Positions 21,425-28,390 of a stretch of DNA of 32,295 nucleotides are shown here, one piece after another (position 1 is the stretch's first letter; every line of letters begins with the position of its first letter). A model generated the notes under the pieces. It had not been told where the DNA came from. It worked only from the letters and a program-made list of their open reading frames with translations, and ran no database searches. A program made the translations under genes and the position numbers. This DNA comes from a bacterium (GTDB lineage Bacteria > UBA8248). The stretch spans positions 1-32,295 of the forward strand of contig JAVEPB010000266.1 in assembly GCA_030922375.1 (NCBI GenBank). The letters are read 5' to 3'.

Positions 21425-21817
21425 ATGGCCCGCAGCGACAAGAACTACGAAAAAAGCATACGAGCGTTTTTGGGGGAAGGAACCGAGTTCAAGGGCGTGA
21501 TTTCTTTCGAGGGCACCGTGCGGGTCGATGGCGTACTTGAGGGGGAAGTCGTCACCGAGGATACGTTTATTATTGGAGCGGCCGCGCGCATCACCGCGAA
21601 CATTCAAGCCGGAACCGTTATCGTGATGGGTGAAGTGGAAGGCAAGATAGAGGCCAAGGAGAAATGCGAAATACGGGCGGGAAGTCACGTCAAGGGCGAA
21701 GTGTACACGCCGAGCATTTATATCGAAGAGGGTGCGGTTTTCGAGGGCGCCTGTCACATGACCGGAAACGACGCACAGATCGAAGGCCAACTTCCCCCGG
21801 CCGCCGAGACAGCCTGA
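21425..21817 (+). CDS. Bactofilin (polymer-forming cytoskeletal protein)
   Basis: 130 aa from the ATG at 21425-21427 with GGAGG just upstream. Residues about 15-115 are the bactofilin beta-helix, seen as a roughly 18-residue repeat of short strands (FKGVISFEGTVRVDGVLEGEV, TANIQAGTVIVMGEVEGKIEA, RAGSHVKGEVYTPSIYIEEGAV). The flanking ends are short and disordered, as usual for the family. Bactofilins polymerise without nucleotide and scaffold cell-wall enzymes or chromosome-segregation proteins. Immediately after parB this one suggests a ParABS scaffold, as for the Myxococcus bactofilins near parAB. No membrane segment is seen. Confidence 0.9.
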   Translation: MARSDKNYEKSIRAFLGEGTEFKGVISFEGTVRVDGVLEGEVVTEDTFIIGAAARITANIQAGTVIVMGEVEGKIEAKEKCEIRAGSHVKGEVYTPSIYIEEGAVFEGACHMTGNDAQIEGQLPPAAETA

Positions 21818-21885
21818 GAGCAACCCCTCGCATTTCCGGCCACGCGGTTCCGATGCGGCCGGCACTATCGAGCATTCTTTCCGAT

Positions 21886-21905
21886 CCTCGGCGGTTGAGC
21901 CGAGG
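21886..21905. repeat. Perfect 7-bp hairpin after the bactofilin gene
   Basis: CCTCGGC (21886-21892), loop GGTTGA, GCCGAGG (21899-21905), about 70 nt beyond the bactofilin stop. There is no T-run after it. It could stabilise the mRNA 3' end; it is not a clear terminator. Confidence 0.35.
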
Positions 21906-21996
21906 GTCAACGATCCGGGCGATAAGGAAAATTTTCGCGGCGCCTATTTACGGAAAAGGGAGGTTTTTCCCGGGCGCCGGCAATCATGGGGCATAC

Positions 21997-22242
21997 ATGG
22001 AATCAAGATCGATGTGGGCGATTTGTGCGGGGTTCGTATTCTGGTTCCTGATGGCCGGATTCATATATACGAAGAATTCCGGGATGGCAGCCGCTCTGGG
22101 CGCGGTCACGGTTGCCGGTGTACTGATTTGGAACGCCGTTGGCCGGCATCAGGAAAGACGGGCGGCCCGCCCGGAGCCGCCCCTTCCGTCCGACTTGCCT
22201 GATTTCGATTTCAAGGATGTGAAACCGAAAGATTTTGAATGA
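21997..22242 (+). CDS. Small two-helix membrane protein, unrecognised
   Basis: 81 aa from the ATG at 21997-21999 (start chosen as the last good option before the first hydrophobic helix; ribosome binding site weak). Two predicted membrane helices lie at about residues 7-24 (WAICAGFVFWFLMAGFIY) and 30-47 (MAAALGAVTVAGVLIWNAV), followed by a cytoplasmic-looking tail rich in Arg and then Pro/Asp (about 48-81). No family is recognised. Its stop overlaps the next start by 4 nt (ATGA), so it is translated with the FGE-like lipoprotein. Confidence 0.6.
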   Translation: MESRSMWAICAGFVFWFLMAGFIYTKNSGMAAALGAVTVAGVLIWNAVGRHQERRAARPEPPLPSDLPDFDFKDVKPKDFE

Positions 22243-23090
22243 GCCGTTTCCTGGTTTGGGCGTTTTTGGCGGTGGCCGTTGTTTCGGGTTGTGGGGGAAC
22301 GGGCCGAGGGCCCGGCCCCTCGGCCCTCCCCGCAGGAAAGGGCCGGGACGTTTCGCCAATGGTGCTTGTTCCGGCCGGAGAATTTTTTCGCGGAAGAGAC
22401 GCACGGCCGGACCCATCCAAAAAGAGAGACGATTTTCCCGGAAGGTTCGTTTACCTGGATTCGTTTAAAATAGATAAATTCGAGGTAACCAACGCAGCCT
22501 ACGGGCGGTTTGTGCGCGCTACGGGCCGGCCGGCGCCGAGCGTTCGAAGCGCCGCGAGGCGCATTGGGAGCTGGAGCCGGTTTGCTTGGAGCGGAAACAG
22601 GGCGCCTCCGGGCGCGGGAGACATACCGGTAACCCTGGTTACCTGGTTCGACGCGGAGGCGTATTGCGCCTGGACCGGCAAGCGGCTTCCGACCGAGGCG
22701 GAGTGGGAGAAAGCCGCCCGGGGAACGGACCGCCGTATTTTCCCTTGGGGCGACCTGGCCGCACCGGGGTCGTCGAATTTCGGGAAACGCCAGAAGGGCC
22801 CCCTACCGTCCGGAAACTTCCCCCTCGACAAAAGCCCCTACGGAACGGTGGACATGGCGGGAAATGTCGCGGAATGGGCGAGTGATTATTATCAGGCCGC
22901 CTACTACGCCCGGTCGCCGGCGCGAAATCCGAAGGGCCCGCGGCGCGGCAGCCTCCGGGTTGTGCGGGGCGGGTTCTGGAGGAGCCCGAAAAAAGACATT
23001 CGCACCGATCGCCGCTGGAAAGGGGCTCCGTCGAAAGCCCATGCCGGAGTCGGCTTCCGGTGCGCCAGGGCGGCGGCGCCGGGCCGATGA
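22239..23090 (+). CDS. FGE/sulfatase-modifying-domain lipoprotein
   Basis: 283 aa from the ATG at 22239-22241. A lipoprotein signal ends in VVSGC (Cys18). The rest is one FGE-sulfatase/SUMF1 domain: PMVLVPAGEFFRG, DKFEVTNAAYGRFV, PVTLVTWFDAEAYCAWTGKRLPTEAEWEKAARG, FPWGD, DMAGNVAEWASDYY, RVVRGGFWRSP and a terminal GVGFRCARA. The catalytic cysteine pair after RGG of true formylglycine-generating enzymes is missing, so this is likely a binding or structural relative, or works through another chemistry. It overlaps the small membrane protein gene (4 nt) and the DsrE-like gene (4 nt), so it sits in one operon. It is a shorter relative of the TPR lipoprotein at the left edge, without TPR repeats. 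Confidence 0.85.
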   Translation: MSRFLVWAFLAVAVVSGCGGTGRGPGPSALPAGKGRDVSPMVLVPAGEFFRGRDARPDPSKKRDDFPGRFVYLDSFKIDKFEVTNAAYGRFVRATGRPAPSVRSAARRIGSWSRFAWSGNRAPPGAGDIPVTLVTWFDAEAYCAWTGKRLPTEAEWEKAARGTDRRIFPWGDLAAPGSSNFGKRQKGPLPSGNFPLDKSPYGTVDMAGNVAEWASDYYQAAYYARSPARNPKGPRRGSLRVVRGGFWRSPKKDIRTDRRWKGAPSKAHAGVGFRCARAAAPGR

Positions 23091-23503
23091 GCAACGCGCA
23101 GTTCGTCATATTCGCGCACAGCGGAGGCTACGATAGCCTTTACCAGGTGGCGACGCTGGCGGTGAGCGCCGCCGCCAATGGCGACGATGTCAGGGTGATT
23201 CTTTTTTTCGACGCGCTTCGGCGATTCGCGGAAGACGATCTGGACGACACCCGGCTTCCGGCCTCCTACGGAGAGGAGGGCCCCAAGATCGAGGCGCGAA
23301 TGAAAAAAGCGCGCGCGCACTCGGTGAGCGATCTTATCGATACCGCCCGCCAGACGGGGAGGTTGAAACTATACGCCTGCGCCGCGCAGGTTAAATTCCT
23401 GGATATTTCGGCGGAGGACCTGGAAGGCGTCGTGGACGAGGTAATCAGCTTGCCGAACTTTCTCAAACAGACGAGCGGCGCCCGCACGAAGCTTTTTATA
23501 TGA
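23087..23503 (+). CDS. DsrE/DsrF-like family protein
   Basis: 138 aa from the ATG at 23087-23089, which overlaps the preceding stop (ATGA). The product has the DsrE-like alpha/beta fold pattern: FVIFAHSGGYDSLYQVATLAVSAAANGDDVRVILFFDALRRF at the start, an intermediate helical segment, then GRLKLYACAAQVKFLDI around residue 100 with a single cysteine in the usual position and an ending VDEVISLPNFL. Related proteins relay sulfur or have unknown roles in peroxide or sulfur handling; without dsr genes nearby no pathway can be assigned. It lies between the FGE-like lipoprotein and the nitrilase gene in one direction. Confidence 0.75.
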   Translation: MSNAQFVIFAHSGGYDSLYQVATLAVSAAANGDDVRVILFFDALRRFAEDDLDDTRLPASYGEEGPKIEARMKKARAHSVSDLIDTARQTGRLKLYACAAQVKFLDISAEDLEGVVDEVISLPNFLKQTSGARTKLFI

Positions 23504-23579
23504 AAATTTCGCCGCGCCGGTTTCGCGGGCGTGGGTGTTGTGCTAGAGAGTTTCTTTTCCCGACTTGCGGAGCGATGGA

Positions 23580-24446
23580 ATGAAATTCAAGGTGGGCTTG
23601 GCCCAAATAGGCCCGACGCTGGGAAACCTCGAGGCCAACGAGAAAATCATCCGGGGCGAGGTGAAAAAAGCCCTCAAGCGCGGGGTGGACCTGTTGGTGT
23701 TCCCCGAGCTCTCGGTCACGGGATATTTCCTGAAAGACATCGTTCCCGAGGCCGCCATCCGCAAAAGCTCGTCCCTGTTCAAGGAGATCGCCGCGATGAG
23801 CGAGGAGATCTCCATCGTCATCGGTTATATCGAGGAGTCCTCGCGTCACGGTTTTTACAACACGGCGGGATACTTCGAGGGAGGGAAGCTCCTCCACCAG
23901 CACAGGAAGCTCTACTTGCCCACTTACGGCCTGTTTGACGAGGGGAGGTACGTTGGCGCGGGCAAGCGGGTGCGCGCCTTCGACACCCGCTTCGGGAGGG
24001 CGGCGATGTTGATCTGCGAGGACGCCTGGCACCCGAGCCTGGCCTACGTCGCTTCGCAGGACGGCGCCGACTTGCTCATCATTCCCTCGTCGAGTCCGGC
24101 GCGGGGGGTCAAAAAACAAAATGGCGGAAAATCAAGCCTGGCTATCGAGCGCCAGTGGAATTCCCTGACGCGGGCGCACGCGGCGGCCTTCAGCCAGTTC
24201 GTGTTTTTTTGCAACCGGGTCGGCTACGAGGATGGAATCAGCTTCTGGGGCGGTTCCGAGGTCATCCTGCCCACCGGCGAGACGCTTGCCTCCGCCCCCC
24301 GCTGGAAGGAGAAGCTTCTTGCCGTCGATGTGGACACCGCCGATGTCCGCCGCGCGCGCATCGCAACGCCCACCCTCAGGGACGAGGACCTCCACCTCAC
24401 GCTCAGGGAGCTCAGGCGAATCCAGGCCGGCCGCTCCGAGGACTAA
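23580..24446 (+). CDS. Nitrilase-superfamily amidohydrolase (glutamine-hydrolysing NAD synthetase-like)
   Basis: 288 aa from the ATG at 23580-23582 (GGAG 8 nt upstream); the frame is open a few codons upstream. The catalytic triad of the carbon-nitrogen hydrolase superfamily is visible: Glu43 (PELSVTGY), Lys110 (HRKLYLPTY) and Cys146 (LICEDAWH). The stretch LPTYGLFDEGRY and the CEDAW motif are those of the glutaminase domain of glutamine-dependent NAD synthetase rather than of aliphatic nitrilases. As this organism's NadE (3 kb to the right) has no such domain, this protein may supply ammonia to it. Other amidase or carbamoylase roles remain possible. Confidence 0.8.
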   Translation: MKFKVGLAQIGPTLGNLEANEKIIRGEVKKALKRGVDLLVFPELSVTGYFLKDIVPEAAIRKSSSLFKEIAAMSEEISIVIGYIEESSRHGFYNTAGYFEGGKLLHQHRKLYLPTYGLFDEGRYVGAGKRVRAFDTRFGRAAMLICEDAWHPSLAYVASQDGADLLIIPSSSPARGVKKQNGGKSSLAIERQWNSLTRAHAAAFSQFVFFCNRVGYEDGISFWGGSEVILPTGETLASAPRWKEKLLAVDVDTADVRRARIATPTLRDEDLHLTLRELRRIQAGRSED

Positions 24447-24454
24447 AGCCCAGC

Positions 24455-24483
24455 GCCCGGGCGGCTTTTGGATAAGCCCGGGC
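24455..24483 (+). terminator. Candidate terminator hairpin after the nitrilase gene
   Basis: Two copies of the palindrome GCCCGGGC (24455-24462 and 24476-24483) can pair over a 13-nt loop, 8 nt after the nitrilase stop. The following CTTTCCC is a poor T-run, so termination efficiency is uncertain. Confidence 0.35.
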
Positions 24484-24597
24484 CTTTCCCGCAATAAATT
24501 CCAGAAACCTCCCCTCCGAACCGGAGCCCTCCTCCCCGGCCAACACCTGCGCCCGGCCCTGGCTTGATCCGGGCTGGCGCTCTCGATCTATTTTAAG

Positions 24598-24603
24598 TAT
24601 AAT
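24598..24603 (+). promoter_or_regulatory. Perfect -10 (TATAAT) upstream of the DNA methylase, flanked by GATC sites
   Basis: TATAAT lies 83 nt upstream of the methylase ATG, but the -35 region is poor. GATC tetranucleotides at 24566-24569, 24585-24588 and 24604-24607 surround it. They would be methylation targets if the enzyme is of the GATC type, suggesting feedback. Confidence 0.4.
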
Positions 24604-24633
24604 GATCTCAAAAGCTTAAAAGAATCCGAGTTT

Positions 24634-24674
24634 TGTTGAAAGGATTTCTGCCGGCTGTATTTCTGTTGAAAGGA
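24634..24674 (+). repeat. 11-bp direct repeat in the leader of the DNA methylase gene
   Basis: TGTTGAAAGGA occurs at 24634-24644 and 24664-24674, exactly 30 bp apart (centre to centre), between the -10 and the start codon. Each copy includes an AAGGA ribosome-binding-like core; the second is the likely site for the ATG at 24687. Confidence 0.5.
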
Positions 24675-24686
24675 CAGACCGCCCGC

Positions 24687-25529
24687 ATGACTAACGCCGC
24701 CCGGACCGCACAGCGCCCCGCCGCGCGCCCGTTTCTCAAATGGGCCGGCGGCAAGGGCCGCCTCCTCCCCCAGTACGCGCCCCTTTTTCCCCGGGAAATC
24801 GGCGACTATCACGAGCCATTTCTCGGCAGCGGCGCGGTGTTCTTCAGCCTTTCCCCCAGAATCGAGGGCCGGGCCTATCTCTCCGACCGGATTGACGATC
24901 TGGTCCGCACCTTCGAGGCGGTCCGCGCCGACGCCGAGGGCGTGATTCGCCACCTCGGGCGGCATGTATACGAGAGCGATCATTATTACCGCGTACGGGC
25001 GCAAAACCCCGCCCGGCTTTCGCCCGCCGGCCGCGCCGCACGGTTTATTTTCCTGAACCGAACCGGCTTCAACGGCCTCTACCGGGTGAATAAAAGCGGG
25101 CGCTTCAACGTCCCCTTCGGCCGCTACACCAATCCCAAAATCTGCGATGTAGATGGCCTTCGCCTCGCCTCGGCGGCCCTGGCCCGCGCTCAGATCGGGC
25201 GCCGCGGCTTCCAGGATATCCCCGAGTGGACCGAGGCCGGAGACTTCGTCTATCTCGACCCGCCCTATCAGCCGCTCTCGAAGACATCGAACTTCACCGC
25301 CTACACCGCCGGCGGCTTCGGCGAGGATGAACAGCGCGGCCTTGCCGAGACCTGCCGCGCGCTCGACGGCGCCGGCGTCCGGTTCATGCTCTCGAACTCC
25401 GACACCCCGCTGATCCGGAAACTCTACAAAGGATTCGACATCAGGCAGGTCCTCGCCGCCCGGGCGATCAACTCCTCCACCGCCGGACGCGGCAAAATCC
25501 CCGAGTTGGTTGTGAGGAATTACATCTGA
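24687..25529 (+). CDS. D12-class N6-adenine DNA methyltransferase (Dam-like)
   Basis: 280 aa from the ATG at 24687-24689. The D12/Dam order is clear: FLKWAGGKGRLLPQYAPLFP (SAM-binding FxGxG-like motif I region, about 14-33), EPFLGSGAVFFSL, LSDRIDDLVRTFEAV, FIFLNRTGFNGLYRVN, then the catalytic DPPYQPLS in FVYLDPPY (about 188-196), and a final block AINSSTAGRGKIPELVVRNY. The closest family members methylate GATC; the specificity is an inference. No restriction endonuclease is visible next to it, so it may be an orphan methylase for cell-cycle or repair marking near the origin, or part of a broken restriction system. It lies between a plus-strand operon and a minus-strand accessory group. Confidence 0.88.
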   Translation: MTNAARTAQRPAARPFLKWAGGKGRLLPQYAPLFPREIGDYHEPFLGSGAVFFSLSPRIEGRAYLSDRIDDLVRTFEAVRADAEGVIRHLGRHVYESDHYYRVRAQNPARLSPAGRAARFIFLNRTGFNGLYRVNKSGRFNVPFGRYTNPKICDVDGLRLASAALARAQIGRRGFQDIPEWTEAGDFVYLDPPYQPLSKTSNFTAYTAGGFGEDEQRGLAETCRALDGAGVRFMLSNSDTPLIRKLYKGFDIRQVLAARAINSSTAGRGKIPELVVRNYI

Positions 25530-25615
25530 AGGCTCACCGCTGTTTAACCACAGAAAAGCTACGTTGCTTGAATCGCGTCTGCCGCCCCTGGTTCGAGTGG
25601 CGTGCCGATGGTGGC

Positions 25616-25635
25616 CGGGTTTCTTTGTTAACCCG
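25616..25635 (-). repeat. Hairpin directly after the VOC gene stop
   Basis: CGGGTT (25616-25621) and AACCCG (25630-25635) pair over an 8-nt loop; on the minus strand it starts immediately after the stop codon of the downstream VOC gene. No T-run follows on the minus strand, so it may protect the mRNA rather than end it. Confidence 0.35.
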
Positions 25636-26031
25636 TCAAGCCGGTGGCTGAATAAGCTCCATGGCGACGCCATCGGGTCCGGTCACGAAGGCCGCGCGGT
25701 TGCCGCCGGGCAGCTCGAACGGCGGCACCGGGATTTCTCCGCCCTTGGCCGCGAAGGCCTCGAGCATTCCGTCGAGACCTTCCACCTCAAAGCAGAAGTG
25801 ATCGATGCCGAAGCGCTGTTTCCCGGTGGCCGAGGGGTCGATGTCGTCGGTCTCGCGCACGCCCCGGACGAAGAGCAGGCAATCCCCCAGCTGCACCCTC
25901 ACGTTTCGCGACCCGCGCAGCTCGTCATCGCCGACGATCTCGCCGCCCAGGAATTCCGCGTACCATTCGCCCGTCGCTCGGGGGTCCTGGCTGATAAGAT
26001 GAACGTGGCGGTAGTTTCCGGTGATGCCCAT
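25636..26031 (-). CDS. VOC (glyoxalase/dioxygenase) family protein, copy 1
   Basis: 131 aa from the ATG at 26029-26031, with an AAGGAG ribosome binding site; the open frame upstream is out of the family. The VOC fold of two beta-alpha-beta-beta-beta modules is recognisable: GNYRHVHLISQDPRATGEWYAEFLGG, the strand RNVRVQLGDCLLFVRG, GIDHFCFEVEGLDGML and FVTGPDGVAMELI. The likely metal ligands are His (HVH), His (IDHF) and Glu (MELI). Members are isomerases, lyases, dioxygenases or drug-binding proteins; nothing here settles which. It is a tandem paralogue of the neighbouring gene (13 nt upstream) and last of a cupin-VOC-VOC group. Confidence 0.85.
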   Translation of the reverse strand: MGITGNYRHVHLISQDPRATGEWYAEFLGGEIVGDDELRGSRNVRVQLGDCLLFVRGVRETDDIDPSATGKQRFGIDHFCFEVEGLDGMLEAFAAKGGEIPVPPFELPGGNRAAFVTGPDGVAMELIQPPA

Positions 26032-26044
26032 GAGAGGCTCCTTT

Positions 26045-26434
26045 TTATTTTTTCTGGATGAGTTCGAACAAAACTTTTTCGGGACCCACAACGAAGGCGG
26101 CGTCGCTGCCGCCCGAATGGGCGAAAATCTCCTCGGCAATCTCGACGCCCCCCGCCCGCATGCGCTCGACCATATCCCCGAGGCCGTCAACGAGAAAGCA
26201 GATGTGATCGAGGCCGAAGGGCCGGGCACCTCCGGTTTCGATGATTCTGTCGGAGGGCCGTGGTGTGCGGATGCTCAGGGTTGCTTCCCCGATGCGGACG
26301 ATGACGTTGCGCGCCCCGCGGGGCTCCTCGCGGCCTGTGACCTCTCCGCCCAAGAATTCTCCGAGCCACCGCGCCACCGCCTCGGGGTCGGGGCTGACGA
26401 TGTGAACGTGGTGGTAGCCGCCGACAACACCCAT
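26045..26434 (-). CDS. VOC (glyoxalase/dioxygenase) family protein, copy 2
   Basis: 129 aa from the ATG at 26432-26434, with a strong AAAGGAGG ribosome binding site 4-5 nt upstream, which firmly sets the start. It aligns along its whole length with copy 1 (GGYHHVHIVSPDPEAVARWLGEFLGGEV; RNVIVRIGEATLSIR; GLDHICFLVDGLGDMVERM; FELIQKK), with the same His/His/Glu metal positions, so the two arose by tandem duplication. The substrate is unknown. The upstream cupin frame runs 248 nt into this gene in another frame. Confidence 0.85.
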   Translation of the reverse strand: MGVVGGYHHVHIVSPDPEAVARWLGEFLGGEVTGREEPRGARNVIVRIGEATLSIRTPRPSDRIIETGGARPFGLDHICFLVDGLGDMVERMRAGGVEIAEEIFAHSGGSDAAFVVGPEKVLFELIQKK

Positions 26435-27230
26435 GACACCTCCTTTGTCCGAGGGGCCTATTTCCCCACTGGTTGGCGGAGGGAAGCGCCCCTCCCCTTA
26501 AATTGAGAACGATCAAATCGCCATCGGAGATTCTGTTGACGTGGTGCCAGGAGCCGCCGGGGATGTGGATCAGGTCCCCCTCGGCGGCCTCGATGTCCTC
26601 GCCGTCGATATGAAAGATCATCCTGCCTTCGCCCCGGACGAGATAAGCCGCCTCGTCCAACGCTTTTTGGTGGCGGTGAATCTGGTTCCGGTCGCCGCTC
26701 TGGCGGGAGAAGGCAAACAGCTCGAGAAACTCCGTCGCAAAGAGATTCGGGGTTCCGGTCTCCTGCTCGTTGTCGGGGACGCTCTCGGGTGGCTCGTCAA
26801 AGATATTCCGCCGTATGTAGCGGTCTCCCGGAGTCCCGCCGGTAATATCCACTCCCGGGGTCTCCCCGTCGTCTTCCTGAGCAATGAAGCCCGAGGGCAT
26901 TTTCCCGCCCCTGAAGTTGAATTCGATGAGATCCTCGTCCCCGATGTTCAGGAGGTTATGGTAGCCGCCTCTCTTCCCGAGCAATACATCGCCCGCGCGG
27001 ACCTCGAATTTCTCGCCATCGATGGTCAAGAGGCCGCGCCCCTGCCGAATCAGATAGCCCTCGTCCATTTCCGCGTGGTGGCGGTGGTAGGGGGGGCACT
27101 GCCCCGGCGCGAGAACGATGATGCGCACCTCGAGGTGCGGTGTTTTGATCAGCACGGGGGATATCGATCCCTTGCCGGCCCCCTCCTCGTAATTCCACTT
27201 GAGGTTTTCGATATTTCCAATAAGGGGCAT
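26187..27230 (-). CDS. Two-domain cupin protein (bicupin), possible frameshift at its 3' end
   Basis: The frame is 347 codons from the ATG at 27228-27230 (AAGGAG upstream). The first ~253 residues are two cupin barrels: the first with HRHHAEMDEGYL (metal ligands His49, His51, Glu57) and His91 in GGYHN, the second with HRHQKALDEAAYLV (His185, His187, Glu193) and His229/230 in GSWHHVN. Both end in LRGG or FRGG, and the natural end is near residue 253. The last ~90 residues are Arg/Pro/His-rich and overlap the second VOC gene by 248 nt, which looks like out-of-frame reading. A one-base shift near 26460-26500 would reach an early TAG. The metal and substrate are unknown; sugar or small-acid epimerase or dioxygenase roles are common. 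Confidence 0.75.
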   Translation of the reverse strand: MPLIGNIENLKWNYEEGAGKGSISPVLIKTPHLEVRIIVLAPGQCPPYHRHHAEMDEGYLIRQGRGLLTIDGEKFEVRAGDVLLGKRGGYHNLLNIGDEDLIEFNFRGGKMPSGFIAQEDDGETPGVDITGGTPGDRYIRRNIFDEPPESVPDNEQETGTPNLFATEFLELFAFSRQSGDRNQIHRHQKALDEAAYLVRGEGRMIFHIDGEDIEAAEGDLIHIPGGSWHHVNRISDGDLIVLNLRGGALPSANQWGNRPLGQRRCHGCCRRLPPRSHRQPRPRGGGAVARRILGRRGHRPRGAPRGAQRHRPHRGSNPEHPHTTALRQNHRNRRCPALRPRSHLLSR

Positions 27231-27301
27231 GGCGGCTCCTTGATTGAAGTAACGAATTTTTCGCCGGGTGGGTTGGCTCCCCGGAAACCTAAAGCCTGGC
27301 A

Positions 27302-27322
27302 GGCGGGGGGTCAATCCCCGCC
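27302..27322 (+). repeat. Upstream hairpin in the nadE leader
   Basis: GGCGGGG (27302-27308), loop of 7 nt, CCCCGCC (27316-27322): a perfect 7-bp stem, 13 nt before a second hairpin with a T-run. It is the first of two tandem hairpins in front of nadE. Confidence 0.45.
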
Positions 27323-27334
27323 GGGTCCACGGTT

Positions 27335-27364
27335 CCGCAACGGACGGTTCTGTTGCGGGCTTTT
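27335..27364 (+). terminator. Terminator-like hairpin with T-run in front of nadE
   Basis: CCGCAAC (27335-27341), a 10-nt loop, GTTGCGG (27352-27358) and GCTTTT to 27364, with more T/C after. It lies 72 nt upstream of nadE, with no plus-strand gene before it for almost 2 kb (the cupin and VOC genes run the other way). This suggests a leader attenuator for nadE, but no promoter was clearly found. Confidence 0.45.
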
Positions 27365-27435
27365 CTCTTGCGATTGGCTTAGCGAGGCGGCATGATACCG
27401 ACCGCTATGGGTCACCCGAATCGAGGAGGGACGCG

Positions 27436-28293
27436 GTGCCGGTTCAGATAAAAGACCTGGTGAACGAGAGCCTGGCGGAGCTTGAGATGGACGCCCGCCT
27501 GACGACAAACTTGCTGGTCGGCTTCATCCGGGACGAAGTGAGCAAGGTCGGAATGGAAAAAATCGTTATCGGCCTCTCGGGCGGGATCGACAGCGCCCTT
27601 TCGGCATTCCTGGCGGCGCAGGCCATGGGGCCGGAGAATGTCTGGGGCATCTGCATGCCCTACCGTCTTTCGAATCCCGAGAGCGAGGCGGATGCGCGCG
27701 AGGTGGCGAAGGCCTGCGGGATCACCTTCAAGCGGGTGGAAATTACGCCCCAGGTGGACGCCTATTTCGACAGATATCCGGACGCGACGAATCTCAGGCG
27801 GGGCAACAAGATGGCCCGCGAGCGGATGACCATCCTCTACGATCAGTCCGCCGCCTCCAGCGCCCTGGTGGTGGGAACGAGCAACAAGACCGAGCTTCTC
27901 CTGGGTTACGGAACGCTCTTTGGGGACATGGCCAGCGCGGTGAACCCCATCGGGGATCTTTTCAAGACACAGGTGAGACAAATTTCGAGGCATGTGGGCG
28001 TTCCCGCCGGGGTTATCGACAAGCCCCCGAGCGCGGACCTGTGGGTGGGCCAGACGGACGAGGAAGAGCTGGGCCTTACCTATGAGGAGGTCGATTCCGT
28101 GCTTCACTATCTCATCGATCACCGTTATGACCGGGCGGAAATCCTGGAGAAAGGTTTCGCCGCCGAAGTGGTGGATGGAATCCTTCGCCTGATTCAGAGA
28201 AGCCAGTACAAGAGGCGCCTTCCACTCATCGCCAAGGTCAGCCAAAGAACCATTGACCGCGACTTCAGATATGCCCGAGATTGGGGCGTTTAG
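27436..28293 (+). CDS. nadE: NAD synthetase, ammonia-dependent type
   Basis: 285 aa from a GTG at 27436-27438 with a strong GGAGGG about 5 nt upstream; the frame is open upstream without support. It amidates deamido-NAD to NAD. The PP-loop SGGIDSA (48-54) is followed by [52 protein letters not shown] (adenylate- and substrate-binding), and the PPSADLW element with the acidic QTDEEELG. The length fits the single-domain ammonia form: the amidotransferase domain of the long form is absent. A nitrilase with glutaminase-like motifs lies 3 kb to the left and may deliver the ammonia. Confidence 0.93.
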   Translation: MPVQIKDLVNESLAELEMDARLTTNLLVGFIRDEVSKVGMEKIVIGLSGGIDSALSAFLAAQAMGPENVWGICMPYRLSNPESEADAREVAKACGITFKRVEITPQVDAYFDRYPDATNLRRGNKMARERMTILYDQSAASSALVVGTSNKTELLLGYGTLFGDMASAVNPIGDLFKTQVRQISRHVGVPAGVIDKPPSADLWVGQTDEEELGLTYEEVDSVLHYLIDHRYDRAEILEKGFAAEVVDGILRLIQRSQYKRRLPLIAKVSQRTIDRDFRYARDWGV

Positions 28294-28312
28294 CCCACAC
28301 CTAAACCCTCCC

Positions 28313-28341
28313 TTGAAGATTTGGCCGGTCTGTGCCATAAT
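28313..28341 (+). promoter_or_regulatory. Promoter upstream of the lysine-tailed peroxiredoxin
   Basis: TTGAAG (28313-28318, 4/6), a 17-nt spacer and CATAAT (28336-28341, 5/6) with an extended TG one base upstream. It starts 20 nt after the nadE stop and points to the peroxiredoxin gene. Confidence 0.5.
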
Positions 28342-28367
28342 CCCATAGATTTCAGTGAGTTTTGAAG

Positions 28368-28390
28368 GCGGCACGAGTGGCCGCTTTTTT
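28368..28390 (+). terminator. Hairpin with T-run between promoter and peroxiredoxin start
   Basis: GCGGC (28368-28372), loop of 7 nt, GCCGC (28380-28384), then TTTTTT (28385-28390). It can end nadE transcripts; because the nearby promoter lies before it, it may also act as a leader attenuator for the peroxiredoxin gene. Confidence 0.55.

Noticed and set aside
24588-25673. Minus-strand open frame (361 codons) antisense to the DNA methylase
   Set aside because: The plus-strand methylase has full D12 motifs; this frame has none.
27412-28374. Minus-strand open frame (320 codons) antisense to nadE
   Set aside because: It overlaps the complete NadE, with no recognisable motif, and is a composition effect.
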